NCBI GenBank assembly: GCA_947095585.1
Contig: OX352761.1
Span: forward strand, 64,990,882-65,054,881
Reading direction: 5' to 3'
Length of the DNA stretch: 64,000 bases
Source of the DNA: Nephrocerus scutellatus
Lineage: Eukaryota > Arthropoda > Insecta > Diptera > Pipunculidae
Shown: positions 1 through 11,595 of the stretch, piece by piece
Layout of the letters: the number at the start of each line of letters is the position of its first letter
How positions within the stretch are numbered: the stretch's first letter is position 1
The notes under the pieces: model-generated
Seen by the model: the letters and a program-made list of their open reading frames with translations, nothing else
The model's database searches: none
Told to the model about the DNA's origin: nothing
Translations under genes and position numbers: made by a program

Positions 1-3000
1 CCGACAACCTTAGAATCAACACTTATATTGGTCACCCACCCCCTCCCCTTAGTTATCACCCCATCCCCCTGGAGCTGTATTACCATCACCATTCAACTCA
101 GCGACCCCGAAAACCATAGAATCAACACTAATATCGGTCACCCCCCACCCCTTAGTTATCACCCCATACCCCTGAAGCTATCTTACCATCACCATTTAAC
201 TCAGCGACCCCGAAAAACAGAATCAACACTAATAAAGGTCAACCCCCCTCCCCTATGCTATCACCCCATCCCTCTTGGAGCTGTCTTACCATCACCATTC
301 AACTCAGCGATCCCGAAAACCATAGAATCAACACTTATATTGGTCACCCACCCCCTCCCCATAGTTATCACCCCATCCACCAAGGGCTGTCTTACCATCA
401 CTATTCAACTCAGCGACCCCGAAAACCATAGAATCGACACTAATATTGGTCATCCCCACTCCGTTATCAACCCCATCCCCCTAGAGCTGTCTTACCATCA
501 CCATTCAACTCAGCGACCCCGAAAACTATAGAATCGACACTAATATCGGTCACCCCCCCCCCCCCCCTCCGTTATCGACCCACAATCCCGCTAGACCTGT
601 CTTATCATCACCATTCAACCCAGCGACCACGAAAACTGTAGAATCGACACTAATATCGGTCAACCCCCCCCACCCTCCGTTATCGACTCCATCCCACTAG
701 AGCTGTCTTACTATCACCATTCAACTCAGCGACCCCGAAAACCATAGAATCAACACTTAAATTTGTCACCCACCCCCTCCCCTTAGTTATCACCCCATCC
801 ACCAAGAGCTGTCTTACCATCACTATTTAACTCAGCGACCCCGAAAACCATAGAATCGACACTAATATTGGTCACCCCCCCTTCGTTACCATAGAATCAA
901 CACTAATATCGGTCACCCCCCCTCCCCCAGGAGCTGTCTTACCATCACCATTCAACTCAGCGACCACGAAAAACAGAATCAACACTAATATAGGTCAACC
1001 CCCCTCGCCTATGCTATCACCCCATCCCTCCTGGAGCTGTCTTACCATCACCATTCAACTCAGCGATCCCGAAAACCATAGAATCAACACTTATATTGGT
1101 CACCCCCCCTCCGTTATCAACCCCATCCCCCTAGAGCTGTCTTACCATCACCATTCAACTCAGCGACCCCGAAAACTATAGAATCGACACTAATATTGGT
1201 CGCCCCCCCTCCGTTATCAACCCCAACCCCCTAGAGCTGTCTTACCATCACCATTCAACTCAGCGACCCCGGAAAATAAAGAATCGACACTAATATCGGT
1301 CAACCCCCCCCCCCCCCGTTACCGACCCCATCCCACTAGAGCTGTCTTACTATCACCATTCAACTCAGCGACCCCGAAAACCATAGGATCAAAAATTATA
1401 TCGGTCACCCCCCCACCATTAGTCATCGCCCCATCCCCCTGGAGCTGTCTTACCATCACCGTTCAACTCAGCGACCCAGAAAACCATAGAATCAACACTT
1501 GTATCGGTCACCCCCCTAACCCTCAGTTATCACCCAAATCCCATAGAGCTGTGTTACCATCACCATTCAACTCAGCGACCACACAATGGACACTAATATT
1601 GGACACCCTCCCACCTCATCCCCATCCCCCTGGAGCTGTCTTACCATCACCATTCAACTCAGCGACCCCGAAAAACATAGATTCAACACTAATATCGGTC
1701 AGCCCCCACCCCTTAGTTATCACCCCATCCCCCTGAAGCTATCTTACCATCACCATTCAACTCAGCGATCCCGACAACCATAGAATCAACACAAATATCG
1801 GTCACCCCCCTACCCCTCAGTTATCACCACCCTCCCCCTGGAGCTGTCTTACCATCACCATTCAACTCAGCGACCACGAAAACCATAGATTCAACACTAA
1901 TATCGGACACCATCCCACCTCATCCCCATCCCCCTGGAGCTGTCTTACCATCACCATTCAACTCAGCGACCCCGAAAAACATAGAATCAACCCTAATATC
2001 GGTCACCCCCCACCCCTTAGTTATCACCCCATCCCCCTGAAGCTATCTTACCATCACCATTCAACTCAGCGACCCCGACAACCATAGAATCAACAGTTAT
2101 ATCGGTCACCCCCCTCCCTCCCCTTAGTTATCACCCCATCCCCCTGGAACTGTGTTGCCATCACCATTCAACTCAGCGACCCCGAAAAACAGAATCAACA
2201 CTAATATAGGACAACCCCCCTCCACTATGCTATCACCCTATCCCTCCTGGAGCTGTCTTACCATCACCATTCAACTCAGCGACCCCGAAAACCATAGAAT
2301 CAACACTTATATTGGTCACCCACCCCCTCCCCTTAGTTATCACTCCATCCACCAAGAGCTGTCTTACCATCACTATTCAACTCAGCGACCCCGAAAACCA
2401 TAGAATCGACACTAATATTGGTCACCGCCCCCCCGTTATCAACCCCATCCCCCTAGAGCTGTCTTACCATCACCATTTAACTCAGCGACCCCGAAAACTA
2501 TAGAATCGACACTAATATCGGTCAACCCCCCCCCCCCCCCCTCCATTATCGACCCCATCGCGCTAGAACTGTCTTATCATCACCATTCAACCCAGCGACC
2601 ACGAAAACTATAGAATCGACACTAATATCGGTCAACCCCCCCCCTCTGTTATCCACCCCATCCCACTAGAGCTGTCTTACTATCACCATTCAACTCAGCG
2701 ACCCCGAAAACCATAGAATCAACAATTATATTGGTCACCCACCCCCTCCCCTTAGTTATAACTCATCCACCAAGAGCTGTCTTACCATCACTATTCAACT
2801 CAGCGAACCCGAAAACCATAGAATCGACACTAATATTGGTCACCCCCCCTCCGTTATCACCCCATCCACCAAGAGCTTTCTTACCATCACTATTCAACTC
2901 AGCGACCCCAAAAACCATAGAATCGACACTAATATTGGTCACACCTCTCCGTTATCAACCCCATCCCCCTAGGGCTGTCTTACCATCACCATTCAACTCA

Positions 3001-3960
3001 GCGACCCCGAAAACTATAGAATCGACAATAATATCGGTCAACCCCCCCCCCCTCCGTTACCGACCCCATCCCACTAGAGCTGTCTTACTATCACCATTCA
3101 ACTCAGCGACCCCGAAAACCATAGGATCAAAACTTATATCGGTCACCCCCCCCACCACTTAGTCATCGCCCCATCCCCCTGGAGCTGTCTTACCATCACC
3201 AATCAACTCAGCGACCACGAAAACCATAGAATCAACACTAATATCGGTCACCCCCCCCCCCACCCCTTAGCAATAGCCCCATCCCCCTGGAGCTGTCTTA
3301 CCATCACCATTCAACTCAGCGACCACGAAAACCATAGATTTAACACTAATATCGGACACCCTCCCCCCCTCAGTTATCACCCCATCCCCCTGGAGCTGTC
3401 TTACCATCACCAATCATCTCAGCGACCACGAAAACCATAGAATCAACACTAATATCGGTCACCCCCCCACCCCTTAGTAATAGCCCCATCCCCCTGGAGC
3501 TGTCTTACCATCACCATTAAACTCAGCGACCCCGAAAACCATAGAATCAACACTAACATCGGTCACCCCCCCTCACCATAGTTATCACCCCATCCCCCTG
3601 GAGCTGTATTACCATCACCATTCACCTCAGCGACCCCGAAAACCATAGAATCAACACTAATATCGTTCACCCCCCCCCCCCCCCTTTGTTGTCGTCAATC
3701 CGGCTGGAGCTGTCTTACCACCACGATTGAACTCAGCGACCCTGAAAACCATAGAATCAACACTTATATCGGTCACCCCCCGTCCCCTTAGTTATCACCC
3801 CATCACTATGGAGCTGTCTTACCATCACCATTCAACTCAGCGACCCCGAAAACCATAGAATCAACACTAATATCGGTCACCCCCCCCCCCCCTCCCACAG
3901 TTATCACCCCATCCGCATGGAGCTGTCTTACCATCACCATTCAACTCAGTGACCACGAAA
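1..3960. repeat. ~104-bp C-rich minisatellite array
   Basis: About 37 head-to-tail copies of a roughly 103-106-bp unit fill this segment. Each unit has a conserved core containing 'ttaccatcaccattcaac' and 'cagcgaccccgaaa', then 'atagaatcaacactaatat' and a variable C-rich stretch. Length differences between units come mostly from the C-run. Open frames here cross unit borders and follow repeat phase, so they are not genes. The strand bias (C-rich top, G-rich bottom) is strong throughout. The array runs off the left edge of the window. Confidence 0.95.
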
Positions 3961-3991
3961 ACCCTAGATTCAACACTAAGATCAAGATAAG

Positions 3992-4702
3992 AACAAACAA
4001 ACAAACAAACAAACAAACAAACAAACAAACAAACAAACAAACAAACAAACAAACAAACAAACAAACAAACAAACAAACAAACAAACAAACAAACAAACAA
4101 ACAAACAAACAAACAAACAAACAAACAAACAAACAAACAAACAAACAAACAAACAAACAAACAAACAAACAAACAAACAAACAAACAAACAAACAAACAA
4201 ACAAACAAACAAACAAACAAACAAACAAACAAACAAACAAACAAACAAACAAACAAACAAACAAACAAACAAACAAACAAACAAACAAACAAACAAACAA
4301 ACAAACAAACAAACAAACAAACAAACAAACAAACAAACAAACAAACAAACAAACAAACAAACAAACAAACAAACAAACAAACAAACAAACAAACAAACAA
4401 ACAAACAAACAAACAAACAAACAAACAAACAAACAAACAAACAAACAAACAAACAAACAAACAAACAAACAAACAAACAAACAAACAAACAAACAAACAA
4501 ACAAACAAACAAACAAACAAACAAACAAACAAACAAACAAACAAACAAACAAACAAACAAACAAACAAACAAACAAACAAACAAACAAACAAACAAACAA
4601 ACAAACAAACAAACAAACAAACAAACAAACAAACAAACAAACAAACAAACAAACAAACAAACAAACAAACAAACAAACAAACAAACAAACAAACAAACAA
4701 AC
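3992..4702. repeat. Perfect (AAAC)n microsatellite, ~178 units
   Basis: The tetranucleotide is uninterrupted for 711 bases; I saw no point change. The left end runs out of a decayed minisatellite unit ('aagatcaagataag'). The right end stops abruptly at 'atgcat', inside LINE B1. Three long bottom-strand frames reading Phe-Val-Cys-Leu repeats are a translation of this tract and are not genes. A tract this long and pure is either a very recent expansion or an assembly effect. Confidence 0.97.
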
Positions 4703-5495
4703 ATGCATATCATTCCGCAAACACACTTTGACTTGTTTCTTACCTCTCGTCCTGATAAGTACTCCGTCAATGTATTATCGCCTCTAGGCTCGTCAGACCA
4801 ATGTGAAGTATCAGCTAATTTATCGTTAATAAACCACGTAGTTAGAGAAAAAAACTCCCAAAAACAGTGTGGCAATACGAGAAAGCGAATTGAGACGGCC
4901 TTAACAACTTCTTTCGGAGTATTGTATTTCCCCATAGGTTCTGAAGAGGTGTTATTCCAAGATGGCATTACCATTACGTAAGCTTTCCCATCTATCCTAT
5001 TCTTATGGACTCTTCCATACCAAAAAAGGCGAACCGTCGTCTCTTTCTTTGTACCGACCCATAGCACTTATATCCATTCTTTCGAAGGTCATGGAAACGC
5101 TGATCAATTTTCAGCTTAAGAAACATCTTGAAACCAACGAAACATCTTGAAATCCTTAGTGACCGGCAATATCGATTTCGTAGGCAATGTTCTACTGATG
5201 ATTTGATGGTACATCTCACCGAACAGTGGAACCGGTCTTTGCATCAATTTGGAGAAAGCAAAGCTGTTGCACTCGATATTTCTAAGGCATTTGACAGAGT
5301 TTGGTATCAAGCTATTTTGTCTAAAATGCGTGCTTATGGAGTCGAAAAAAAACTACTTTATTGGTTTAGAAGCTTTCTTTTGGACCGCTCAATTCAAGTT
5401 TTTTTTTTGACGGTTTCAAGTCCAAAGTTCATTACTTAAATGTTCCCCGACTCTCTTCCTCATTTTTATTAATGATCTTTTATCTGTGACTACTT
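4703..5495 (+). pseudogene. LINE family B fragment, copy B1 (EN end joined to RT)
   Basis: The first part (about 4705-4860) matches, in inverse orientation, the endonuclease (EN) end of LINE B2 near 20390-20530. An internal deletion then joins it to the RT region. At 5128-5439 the reading has 'LDISKAFDRVW' (RT motif A region) and 'LLDRSIQV', as in B2 (19174-19404). Remains of 'LFLI..NDLL' follow up to about 5495, and the Helitron-like repeat at 5497 cuts the element off. There are several frame changes and no start-to-stop ORF, so the copy is dead. It begins directly at the microsatellite. Confidence 0.75.
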
Positions 5496-5496
5496 A

Positions 5497-6040
5497 ATTT
5501 TTTTTTTAAATTTGTTGGGGCCCCATGACCCTATGACCCGGGGTCCCCAAAATTTTTACAAAAAGTGTTGTCCATCGGAAATACATTCTTCTATAAAATT
5601 TGAAGAAAATTGGGTTAATTTTTTAAGTTAATTTTTTAAAAAAAATTGCCCCACAGCCCGGGGCCCGGGGTATTAAAATTTTTTATAAAAACTGTTGTCC
5701 ATCGGAGATACACATGTTTATAAAAATTTAAGAAAATCGGGTTAATTTTTTTAAAAAAATTTTATGAGGAGCCCGGGGTCTCCAAATTTTTTACAAAAAG
5801 TTTTGCCCATCGGAGAAACATATGTGTATAAAATTTAAAGAAAATGGGGTTAATTTTAAAAAAAAATTCAATAATTCAATAAAATCTGGCTTTGGAAAGT
5901 GAGTTAAAAATTGTTCGCAAGATTCCACGACAAACAGACCGACCGACCGACAGACAGACGTGCCACGGGCAAGCGAATTTAAAAATTGAAATTTTTCTTG
6001 TAAATTCTCTGATCGGAGATTCGATTTGGTGGTGAAAACA
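5497..6040. mobile_element. Helitron-like short repeat (HLE), long form with tandem core
   Basis: Three to four degenerate units of about 130 bp repeat the pattern 'aaaagtgttgtccatcgg', 'tacacatgtgt', '..aaaatcgggttaatt' and a C/G-rich 'gcccggggtc' stretch. The tail holds 'gaccgaccgacagacag' and 'tgccacgggcaagcga'. The same modules recur at 6836, 8592, 35570, 36327 and 39313. No coding potential was seen. The Helitron-like assignment comes from the terminus seen in better copies (bottom strand starts TCTCTATATTAAC). Confidence 0.65.
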
Positions 6041-6089
6041 TAGCAACTGAAAACAAAGAAGCCGCAGCTCACAACTGTATGCATACTGA

Positions 6090-6720
6090 TGCACTGAACA
6101 ATCCCAAATGCGTCTGTGTCTGTGGGATGTGAATACAGTGTACGAAAAATAAACAGTCGCAAAGAGCGAGAAACGTAAGATGTGGTAGTGGGAAACAGAA
6201 AAATTTTATATGGATTTTGCACTTTTGTTGATTACCAATACATAACCATTTGGGATTTTTTTAAGCATGTATCTGTGTATCAGCGAAACAGTTGGGCTTT
6301 CTGTAGAGAAGGTTTTGTACTGTACGCATACTAATGCAGTGAAACAATCCAAAACGGGTCTGTGTTTGTGAGATGTGAATACAGTGTACAAAAAATAAGC
6401 AGAAGCATTTTATGAAACGCTTTAACTGGTGGTAGTGCGAAGAGCGAGAAACGTAAAATGTGGTAGAGGGAACCAGAAAAATTGTATAAGGATTTTGCTC
6501 TTTTGTTGTTTACCAATACATAAACATTTGGGATTTTTTTAAGTATATTTCTGTGTATCCGCAAAACAGTTAGGCTTTCTTTAGAAAAGGTTTTGCGTAA
6601 TATTTTACAAACACAAATTAATAATGCACTCACACAACTGAGTGTACCCAGATTTTAATTGCGGAACCATTCAGTTTTGTATAAAAATATTTGTTCTACT
6701 TATTATTGATATCTCTATAT
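6090..6720. repeat. Interspersed repeat G, two direct copies
   Basis: Two related segments follow each other: about 6090-6340 and 6345-6620. Both contain 'gatgtgaatacagtgtac', 'gagcgagaaacgtaa', 'accaatacataa' and 'cagttgggctttct' (second copy 'cagttaggctttct'). The same sequence occurs inverted in the 801-bp units at 9091-10690, and a short piece lies near 46846. The repeat is non-coding; the family is not recognised. Confidence 0.6.
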
Positions 6721-6835
6721 ACTCTCTGCTGCAATACAACAACAAAACAACCACATTCGTAAAGCAAGCAGCGCTGCTAACAGCACATCAGCGCACACAG
6801 AACACAGTAATTATAGTATGATATGATCTGATGCC

Positions 6836-7031
6836 GCTAAATGGAAAAATTTGGATGGGAGCCCCACGATCCCGCAGCCCGATAGAAAGTATTGTCACCG
6901 GAAATATACATGTGTGCAAAATTTCAATAAAATCGGACTGTGGGAAGTGGGTTAAAAATTGATCATAAAATCTGACCAGCCAGCAAGCCAGGCAGCCACG
7001 GGCAAGCGAAGTTAATATAGAGAATTTAAAA
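6836..7031. mobile_element. HLE short repeat
   Basis: A compact HLE copy: 'gggagccccacgatcccg', then 'aaagtattgtcaccgg', 'atacatgtgtgcaaaattt' and 'gggttaaaaattgatc', ending in 'cacgggcaagcgaagtta' and 'atatagagaattta'. The reverse complement of this end begins TCTCTATATTAAC, as expected for a Helitron-type 5' terminus. Non-coding. Confidence 0.65.
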
Positions 7032-7984
7032 AAGCCATCAAGTATTCACATTAATTTTATGTACTGACTAAAAGTAATAGACGACGTTTTAATGTATGGA
7101 GACATCCTACAGCTCCATCTATGCTTTCAATAGAGCTACTAATCATGTTGTCAAAGAGATTTGGTAAATGTGTCATATTTTGATCGGTTGCATGTTGTTT
7201 ATCTCTTCGTTTCTTTTACAAAAAAAATTTGTGTGCGTATTTTTCGTTTAATTTTGTTTAATTCAGTTGCGAGTGAATGTTAAAAAAGTTATACTCGCTG
7301 TATGTGTCGGGAAGACCGGGGGTCAATCCAACCCCTTGTCTAAACAAAAAAAAATGGATTTGCAAATTTGCAGTTTGCCAGCGGCAGATTTCTGCTTTGT
7401 TTTTGTTGTTGCTGCAGCAAGATTCTAGAGATAAGTACAAGTTCCCTTTTGTAGAGACGTGCATTCCTTCTGAACCAGAAATGAAAGCTTTTGGGAAGGA
7501 CAGAAATCACGTCTCAGTTTACTTATTTACTTAGAATTTGGTACTGCTTGTTTTTCTTTTATTTTATTTTTCAGGTGCGGTGGACGTATTAAAAATCTCA
7601 TGGAATGTACGTTTTACGTAATGCCAATTAGACATTAATATAACATTGTTTCTCTATTGTTTGTAAACATTTTTTTTTCAGATGCTGGCAGAGCAGTGGC
7701 AAGAATGCATGTGGGCGGTTGCAACAAATTAAAGCACTTAAATGAAAACATTAATTAACCCAAAAGGCTGGACACCCAAACAGTAGGTGGGGACGACCAA
7801 ATCCAAATAGGTCTAAATTAAAACAACAAACCAGAAAATTACAAAATATTACCTTCTTTTATTTTGTCTATGCCAAAATAATTCCCAAACGGCTGAACGA
7901 AAGAAGTAATGAACTGGAGCACGAAACCCAACTAAAGGGGTCCTAGTTCTACTAAACTTATTAATGAATTTTGCAACCAAGGTT
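7032..7984. other. Unassigned A/T-rich segment
   Basis: No TE protein motif was recognised. There are two pyrimidine tracts ending in CAG (about 7560-7574 and 7668-7680) and short open stretches after each, which could be taken for splice acceptors. There is no clear start codon context, donor site or protein family. I treat this as unannotated spacer (see the findings list). Confidence 0.4.
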
Positions 7985-8510
7985 TGCTGAGTACAGCCAC
8001 TTATATAAACCGCCGGTTGGCAAGTCTCACCGAGGCCTTTTTTAAATAAACTGTGAGTCACTCGACTCTAAAACCAACTGGTAGACTTCTCCGACTGACC
8101 GCTCCATTTTCACTGATTTTTCGATCGTTCGACTGAACAACCTGCTTGAACACCGTTCTCAGCTGACCATCAAGCTCCGTTTTCCTTACTTTTCGAACGT
8201 TAGACTGAGCAGCGTGCTTGAAAACCATACTTAGCTAACCATCTAGCCACGTCCCACTTGAATTTTTTGATCGCCAGCTGAGCAACGTGCTTGAAGACCG
8301 TTCTAAGCTGACCATCTGACCCCGTAGTATATGTATATTCTTCTTTTAAGCTATTAGTAATGTACGTATTATGAATCATACCGACGTTGTAAAAAAATAA
8401 ATAAAAGAAAAGAGAAATAAAAAGACAAAGAAACCAACTATCTTACTTATTAATTTGTCCGCATTTAAACCCTGGGTATTTCGACGAGCGTAAACCCAGC
8501 AAAACACGTT
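7985..8510 (+). repeat. LTR-like segment with TATA box and three ~76-bp repeats
   Basis: 'ttatataaaccgcc' near 7999 looks like a TATA box. From about 8105 to 8328 there are three imperfect copies of a ~76-bp unit. Each contains a variant of 'ctgaacaacctgcttgaa', and later units repeat 'agctgaccatc'. An A-rich stretch with AATAAA-like words follows (8390-8430). This is the composition of a retroelement LTR or leader. I could not fix LTR ends, and no gag or pol lies beside it. Confidence 0.35.
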
Positions 8511-8591
8511 ACAAAGTTACTCTATTTTCTTCAAATACACATGTGTATCACTAATTAGAGAACTTACAATAAAAACTTTAATTTTTATAGG

Positions 8592-8875
8592 TTGTTTTTT
8601 TTAATTCTCTATATTAACTTCGCGTGACCGGTTGTCGGTGGCTGGCTGGATGGCTGGTCAGTGTTATCTTGCAATCAATTTTTAACCCACATCTTAAAGC
8701 CCAATTTTCTTTAAATTTACACTTGTGCACATGTGTATTTCCGGTGACAATAACTTCTATTAAAATTAGGAAGTTTTGGGCCCAGGAGTCGAGGGGCTCC
8801 CATACAAACTATTTAAAAAAATTACCCGATGTTCTTCCATTTTCTTCAAATTTTATGAGCGATGTGCAGTATTAA
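8592..8875. mobile_element. HLE short repeat, opposite orientation
   Basis: This copy reads in the orientation opposite to 6836-7031. It starts 'ttctctatattaacttcg', then 'ggctggctggatggctgg', 'tcaatttttaacccac', 'cacatgtgtatttccgg' and 'gaggggctcccatac'. The start is the presumed Helitron-type 5' end. Non-coding. Confidence 0.65.
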
Positions 8876-9090
8876 ATTTTCATCCATGCTTCGAAGAATA
8901 ATAATATGTATGTAGGATTCAACAAATTAAGTAAGCACATATTGATTAAGAAACATTTATTAAATTAAATAATTAAGGCACAAATAAGTGTGCAATGAAC
9001 TAATAAAAGCTAAGGAAAACAATTTACTCGCGCTGACTGGCACTGACTCGCACTGACTCGCACTGTCTACTGTCTCGCCTGCGTCTCGAT
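8876..9090. other. Short unassigned spacer
   Basis: A/T-rich sequence. It ends in a small run of 'cgcactgactcgcactg'-type direct repeats at about 9028-9070, just before the 801-bp duplication. No gene was seen. Confidence 0.5.
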
Positions 9091-9463
9091 ACCTACTACT
9101 GACTGGGCTCGACACTTACTCTATTGACGGTGATGAAAAGTAAACCCTGAGTGTACAGCACATTTGAATTGAGGAACCCATTCATTTTTGTATAAACATT
9201 TTTGTTCTGCTTCGTTCCTCTTGATATCGTTGGCATAAGTAATGATGCGAATATAAATAGTCTTTTCCACTTTAATACTACAAACGTATGTGATAATGTA
9301 AATGACACAGCATATTTGCTATATTGCCTTTGTGTTCGTAGAAACTTCGATAATTTGTTGGCTCACATTCAAAACCCCTTTCTATAGAAAGCCCAACTGT
9401 TTTGCTAGACCACAGATACATCTTTAAAAAGTACGAAAATTAGATGTGTTGGTAATTAATAAG

Positions 9464-9585
9464 GCTTTCGATTTTCTGGGTACAGTGAAGGTTTGTTGCC
9501 CATTTCTACAGCGTTCTCTGGTTTTCGTCGAGAACGCTGTTGAAATGGGACACCAAACCTTCAATGTACTCAGCAAATCGAAAGC
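9464..9585. repeat. Long near-perfect hairpin, copy 1
   Basis: The two arms pair over more than 50 bases with few mismatches. The left arm runs from 'gctttcgatttt' to 'cagcgttctc'; the right arm runs from 'gagaacgctgttg' to 'aaatcgaaagc'. An 11-base loop (9519-9529) separates them. The size and pairing resemble a microRNA precursor or MITE hairpin. It lies inside a repeat, so a TE origin is more likely. Confidence 0.85.
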
Positions 9586-10263
9586 GCTGTAAGAAAAGAG
9601 CCAATTCCATATAAAATTTTTCTATTTCTCACTACTACCACTTACGTTTCTCACTTTTTTTACTAAGGACAATTCTTTCTACACTGTATTCACATTTCAC
9701 AAATACAGCCGATTATCGTATTTTTCACCGCATTGGTATGCTTTTCCTCCAATGCAAGAAAAGCTGAATGATCGGGCTAGTCCCTTCAAAGTAAGGTTGG
9801 CGCGAGTCCAATAACCTCGCCCGTACAGAATTATTATTACGGAACCCAAAATCAGCCTCGGATACACTTATGAATGACGACGACCACGGCGACCTACTAC
9901 TGACTGGGCTCGACACTTACTCTATTGACGGTGATGAAAAGTAAACCCTGAGTGTACAGCACATTTGAATTGAGGAACCCATTCATTTTTGTATAAACAT
10001 TTTTGTTGTGCTTCGTATCTCTTGATATCGTTGGCATAAGTAATGATGCGAATATAAATAGTCTTTTCCACTTTAATACTACAAACGTATGTGATAATGT
10101 AAATGACACAGCATATTTGCTATATTGCCTTTGTGTTCGTAGAAACTTCGATAATTTGTTGGCTCAAATTCAAAACCCTCTCTATAGAAAGCCCAACTGT
10201 TTTGCTAGACCACAGATACATCTTTAAAAAGTACGAAAATTAGATGTGTTGGTAATTAATAAG

Positions 10264-10386
10264 GCTTTCGATTTTCTAGGTACAGTGAAGGTTTGTTGTC
10301 CCATTTCTACAGCGTTCTCTGGTTTTCGTCGAGAACGCTGTTGAAATGGGACACCAAACCTTCACTGTACTCAGCAAATCGAAAGC
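10264..10386. repeat. Long near-perfect hairpin, copy 2
   Basis: Same structure as 9464-9585, with the loop at about 10320-10330. The inner stem 'cccatttctacagcgtt' pairs with 'aacgctgttgaaatggg' with one mismatch. The 1.63-kb tandem duplication begins at the loop of this hairpin (10317), so the junction at 11944 carries only the loop and right arm. Confidence 0.85.
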
Positions 10387-10674
10387 ACTGTAAGAAAAGA
10401 GCCAATTCCATATAAAATTTTTCTATTTCTCACTACTACCACTTACGTTTCTCACTTTTTTTACTAAGGACAATTCTTTCTACACTGTATTCACATTTCA
10501 CAAATACAGCCGATTATCGTATTTTTCACTGCATTGGTATGCTTTTCCTCCAATGCAAGAAAAGCTGAATGATCGGGCTAGTCCCTTCAAAGTAAGGTTG
10601 GCGCGAGTCCAATAACCTCGCCCGTACAGAATTATTATTACGGAACCCAAAATCAGCCTCGGATACACTTATGA

Positions 10675-11150
10675 ATGACGACGACCACGAAAACGAAAAC
10701 GGCTAAACGATTTAAGAATTTTCTCATGGAACGTACGCTCACTGTATATAGCTCTAGCTGCACAGCAGCAGATACCCTGTCTAAATATAAGGCTGACATA
10801 ACAGCAATGCACGAGATGCGGTGGACGGGGAATGGTGTCTTACAAAAATCAAAACATTACATATATTACAGCTGTCATGCTAGACATCATGTGCTCGAGG
10901 TGGGGTTTCTAGTCAGCAAAATTGGATTCTTTTGCTGACTAGAAACCACCGCTATCGGCTTTAAAGCAAGATCACTGTCACTAGTACTACTGACTCCATC
11001 ATAAGCAGTGATCGCAGTGATAGGAATGACTGGTTCGATGACGAATATGAGCTAGCGTCTGATCGTAAGAATATTGCGTACCGAGCAATGCAACAATCTC
11101 ATAGAACGTGGGCACGTGAAGATGAATATAACGAGCTCAGAAGACATGAA
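10675..11150 (+). pseudogene. LINE endonuclease fragment (RTE-like), copy 1
   Basis: The 10675-10938 frame reads 'KYKADITAMHEMRWTG' and later 'YYSCHARHH'. These match the 'DI.A.QEMRWTG' and 'YYS.H...H' signature of the endonuclease in LINEs often mis-annotated as craniofacial development protein 2. After a stop at 10936-10938 and a deletion, a second piece in another frame (about 11028-11150) reads 'DWFDDEYELASDRKN' and 'ELRRHEN', the linker after the endonuclease in the same type of element. Truncated and frameshifted. An RTE-type clade is likely but unproven. Confidence 0.6.
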
Positions 11151-11279
11151 AACCAACAAATATCAATAATATTTTCTCAGAGAACACACACGCTAAAAAA
11201 TTCTTCTGCCTTGATTTCTGAAAACTGAACTTTCATCTTCAACTGAAATAATATCTTTGGCTAGCAGATTTACAGAAGT

Positions 11280-11500
11280 GGATTTTTGAAACAAAAGTTA
11301 AGCAAGCAAAGAAAATAAGTCTTCTGGAATTGATGAATTCCAGCTAATTTCCATTGTGTCGGATTTGTTTTGAAGCTTTGATAGTTGGAGTATTCAATTG
11401 AAGTTGATGATTTCTTGCATCTTATTTATTCGTGCCATCTTATTTGGCAACAGATGGTTGTTCATTCATTCTTCAAAAAAGCAGTTACGTAAAAATAATT
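11280..11500 (+). pseudogene. Decayed LINE RT scrap, copy 1
   Basis: A short reading around 11305-11490 resembles the 'SSG.D..P' start of a LINE reverse transcriptase ('TSSGIDEFQLIS' in one frame). Several stops follow. Too short to place in a family. The same piece is repeated 1629 bases further on. Confidence 0.35.
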
Positions 11501-11595
11501 TTTTATAAAAATTTTTAAATTTTTTAAATAATTTATTTATTTGAATAGTTTTTAGAAGCAGAATTTTTATTGACTTATTGACTCAGTAGCTGTGC

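Larger units (their letters stand above)
9091..10690. repeat. 801-bp tandem duplication (two copies)
   Basis: Copy 1 is about 9091-9888 and copy 2 about 9892-10687. Both start 'acctactactgactgggc' and end 'gaatgacgacgaccacg'. They differ only by scattered substitutions and single-base indels (for example 'ttgttgcccat' versus 'ttgttgtcccat'). Each copy contains repeat G in inverted orientation and a long hairpin (9464-9585, 10264-10386). Each ends with the first bases of the LINE fragment that is fuller at 10675. Paired ORFs at 9096/9897 are products of the duplication. Confidence 0.9.

Noticed and set aside
1..3200. Several ORFs of 60-167 codons in the minisatellite
   Set aside because: The frame follows repeat phase and breaks when C-runs change; no protein features.
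1..3960. CRISPR array
   Set aside because: Units are ~104 bp with no spacer/repeat partition and the context is eukaryotic; this is a minisatellite.
3867..5067. Long bottom-strand ORFs (261-361 codons) of Phe-Val-Cys-Leu repeats
   Set aside because: They are translations of the (AAAC)n tract; three overlapping frames give the same repeat and none has a domain.
9464..10386. Conserved host microRNA gene
   Set aside because: The hairpin is long enough but lies in a duplicated repeat with long near-perfect arms; a TE/MITE origin is more likely without small-RNA data.
10675..10938. Host 'craniofacial development protein 2' gene
   Set aside because: That label in databases often marks LINE endonucleases; here it is a truncated fragment among TE pieces and is duplicated.
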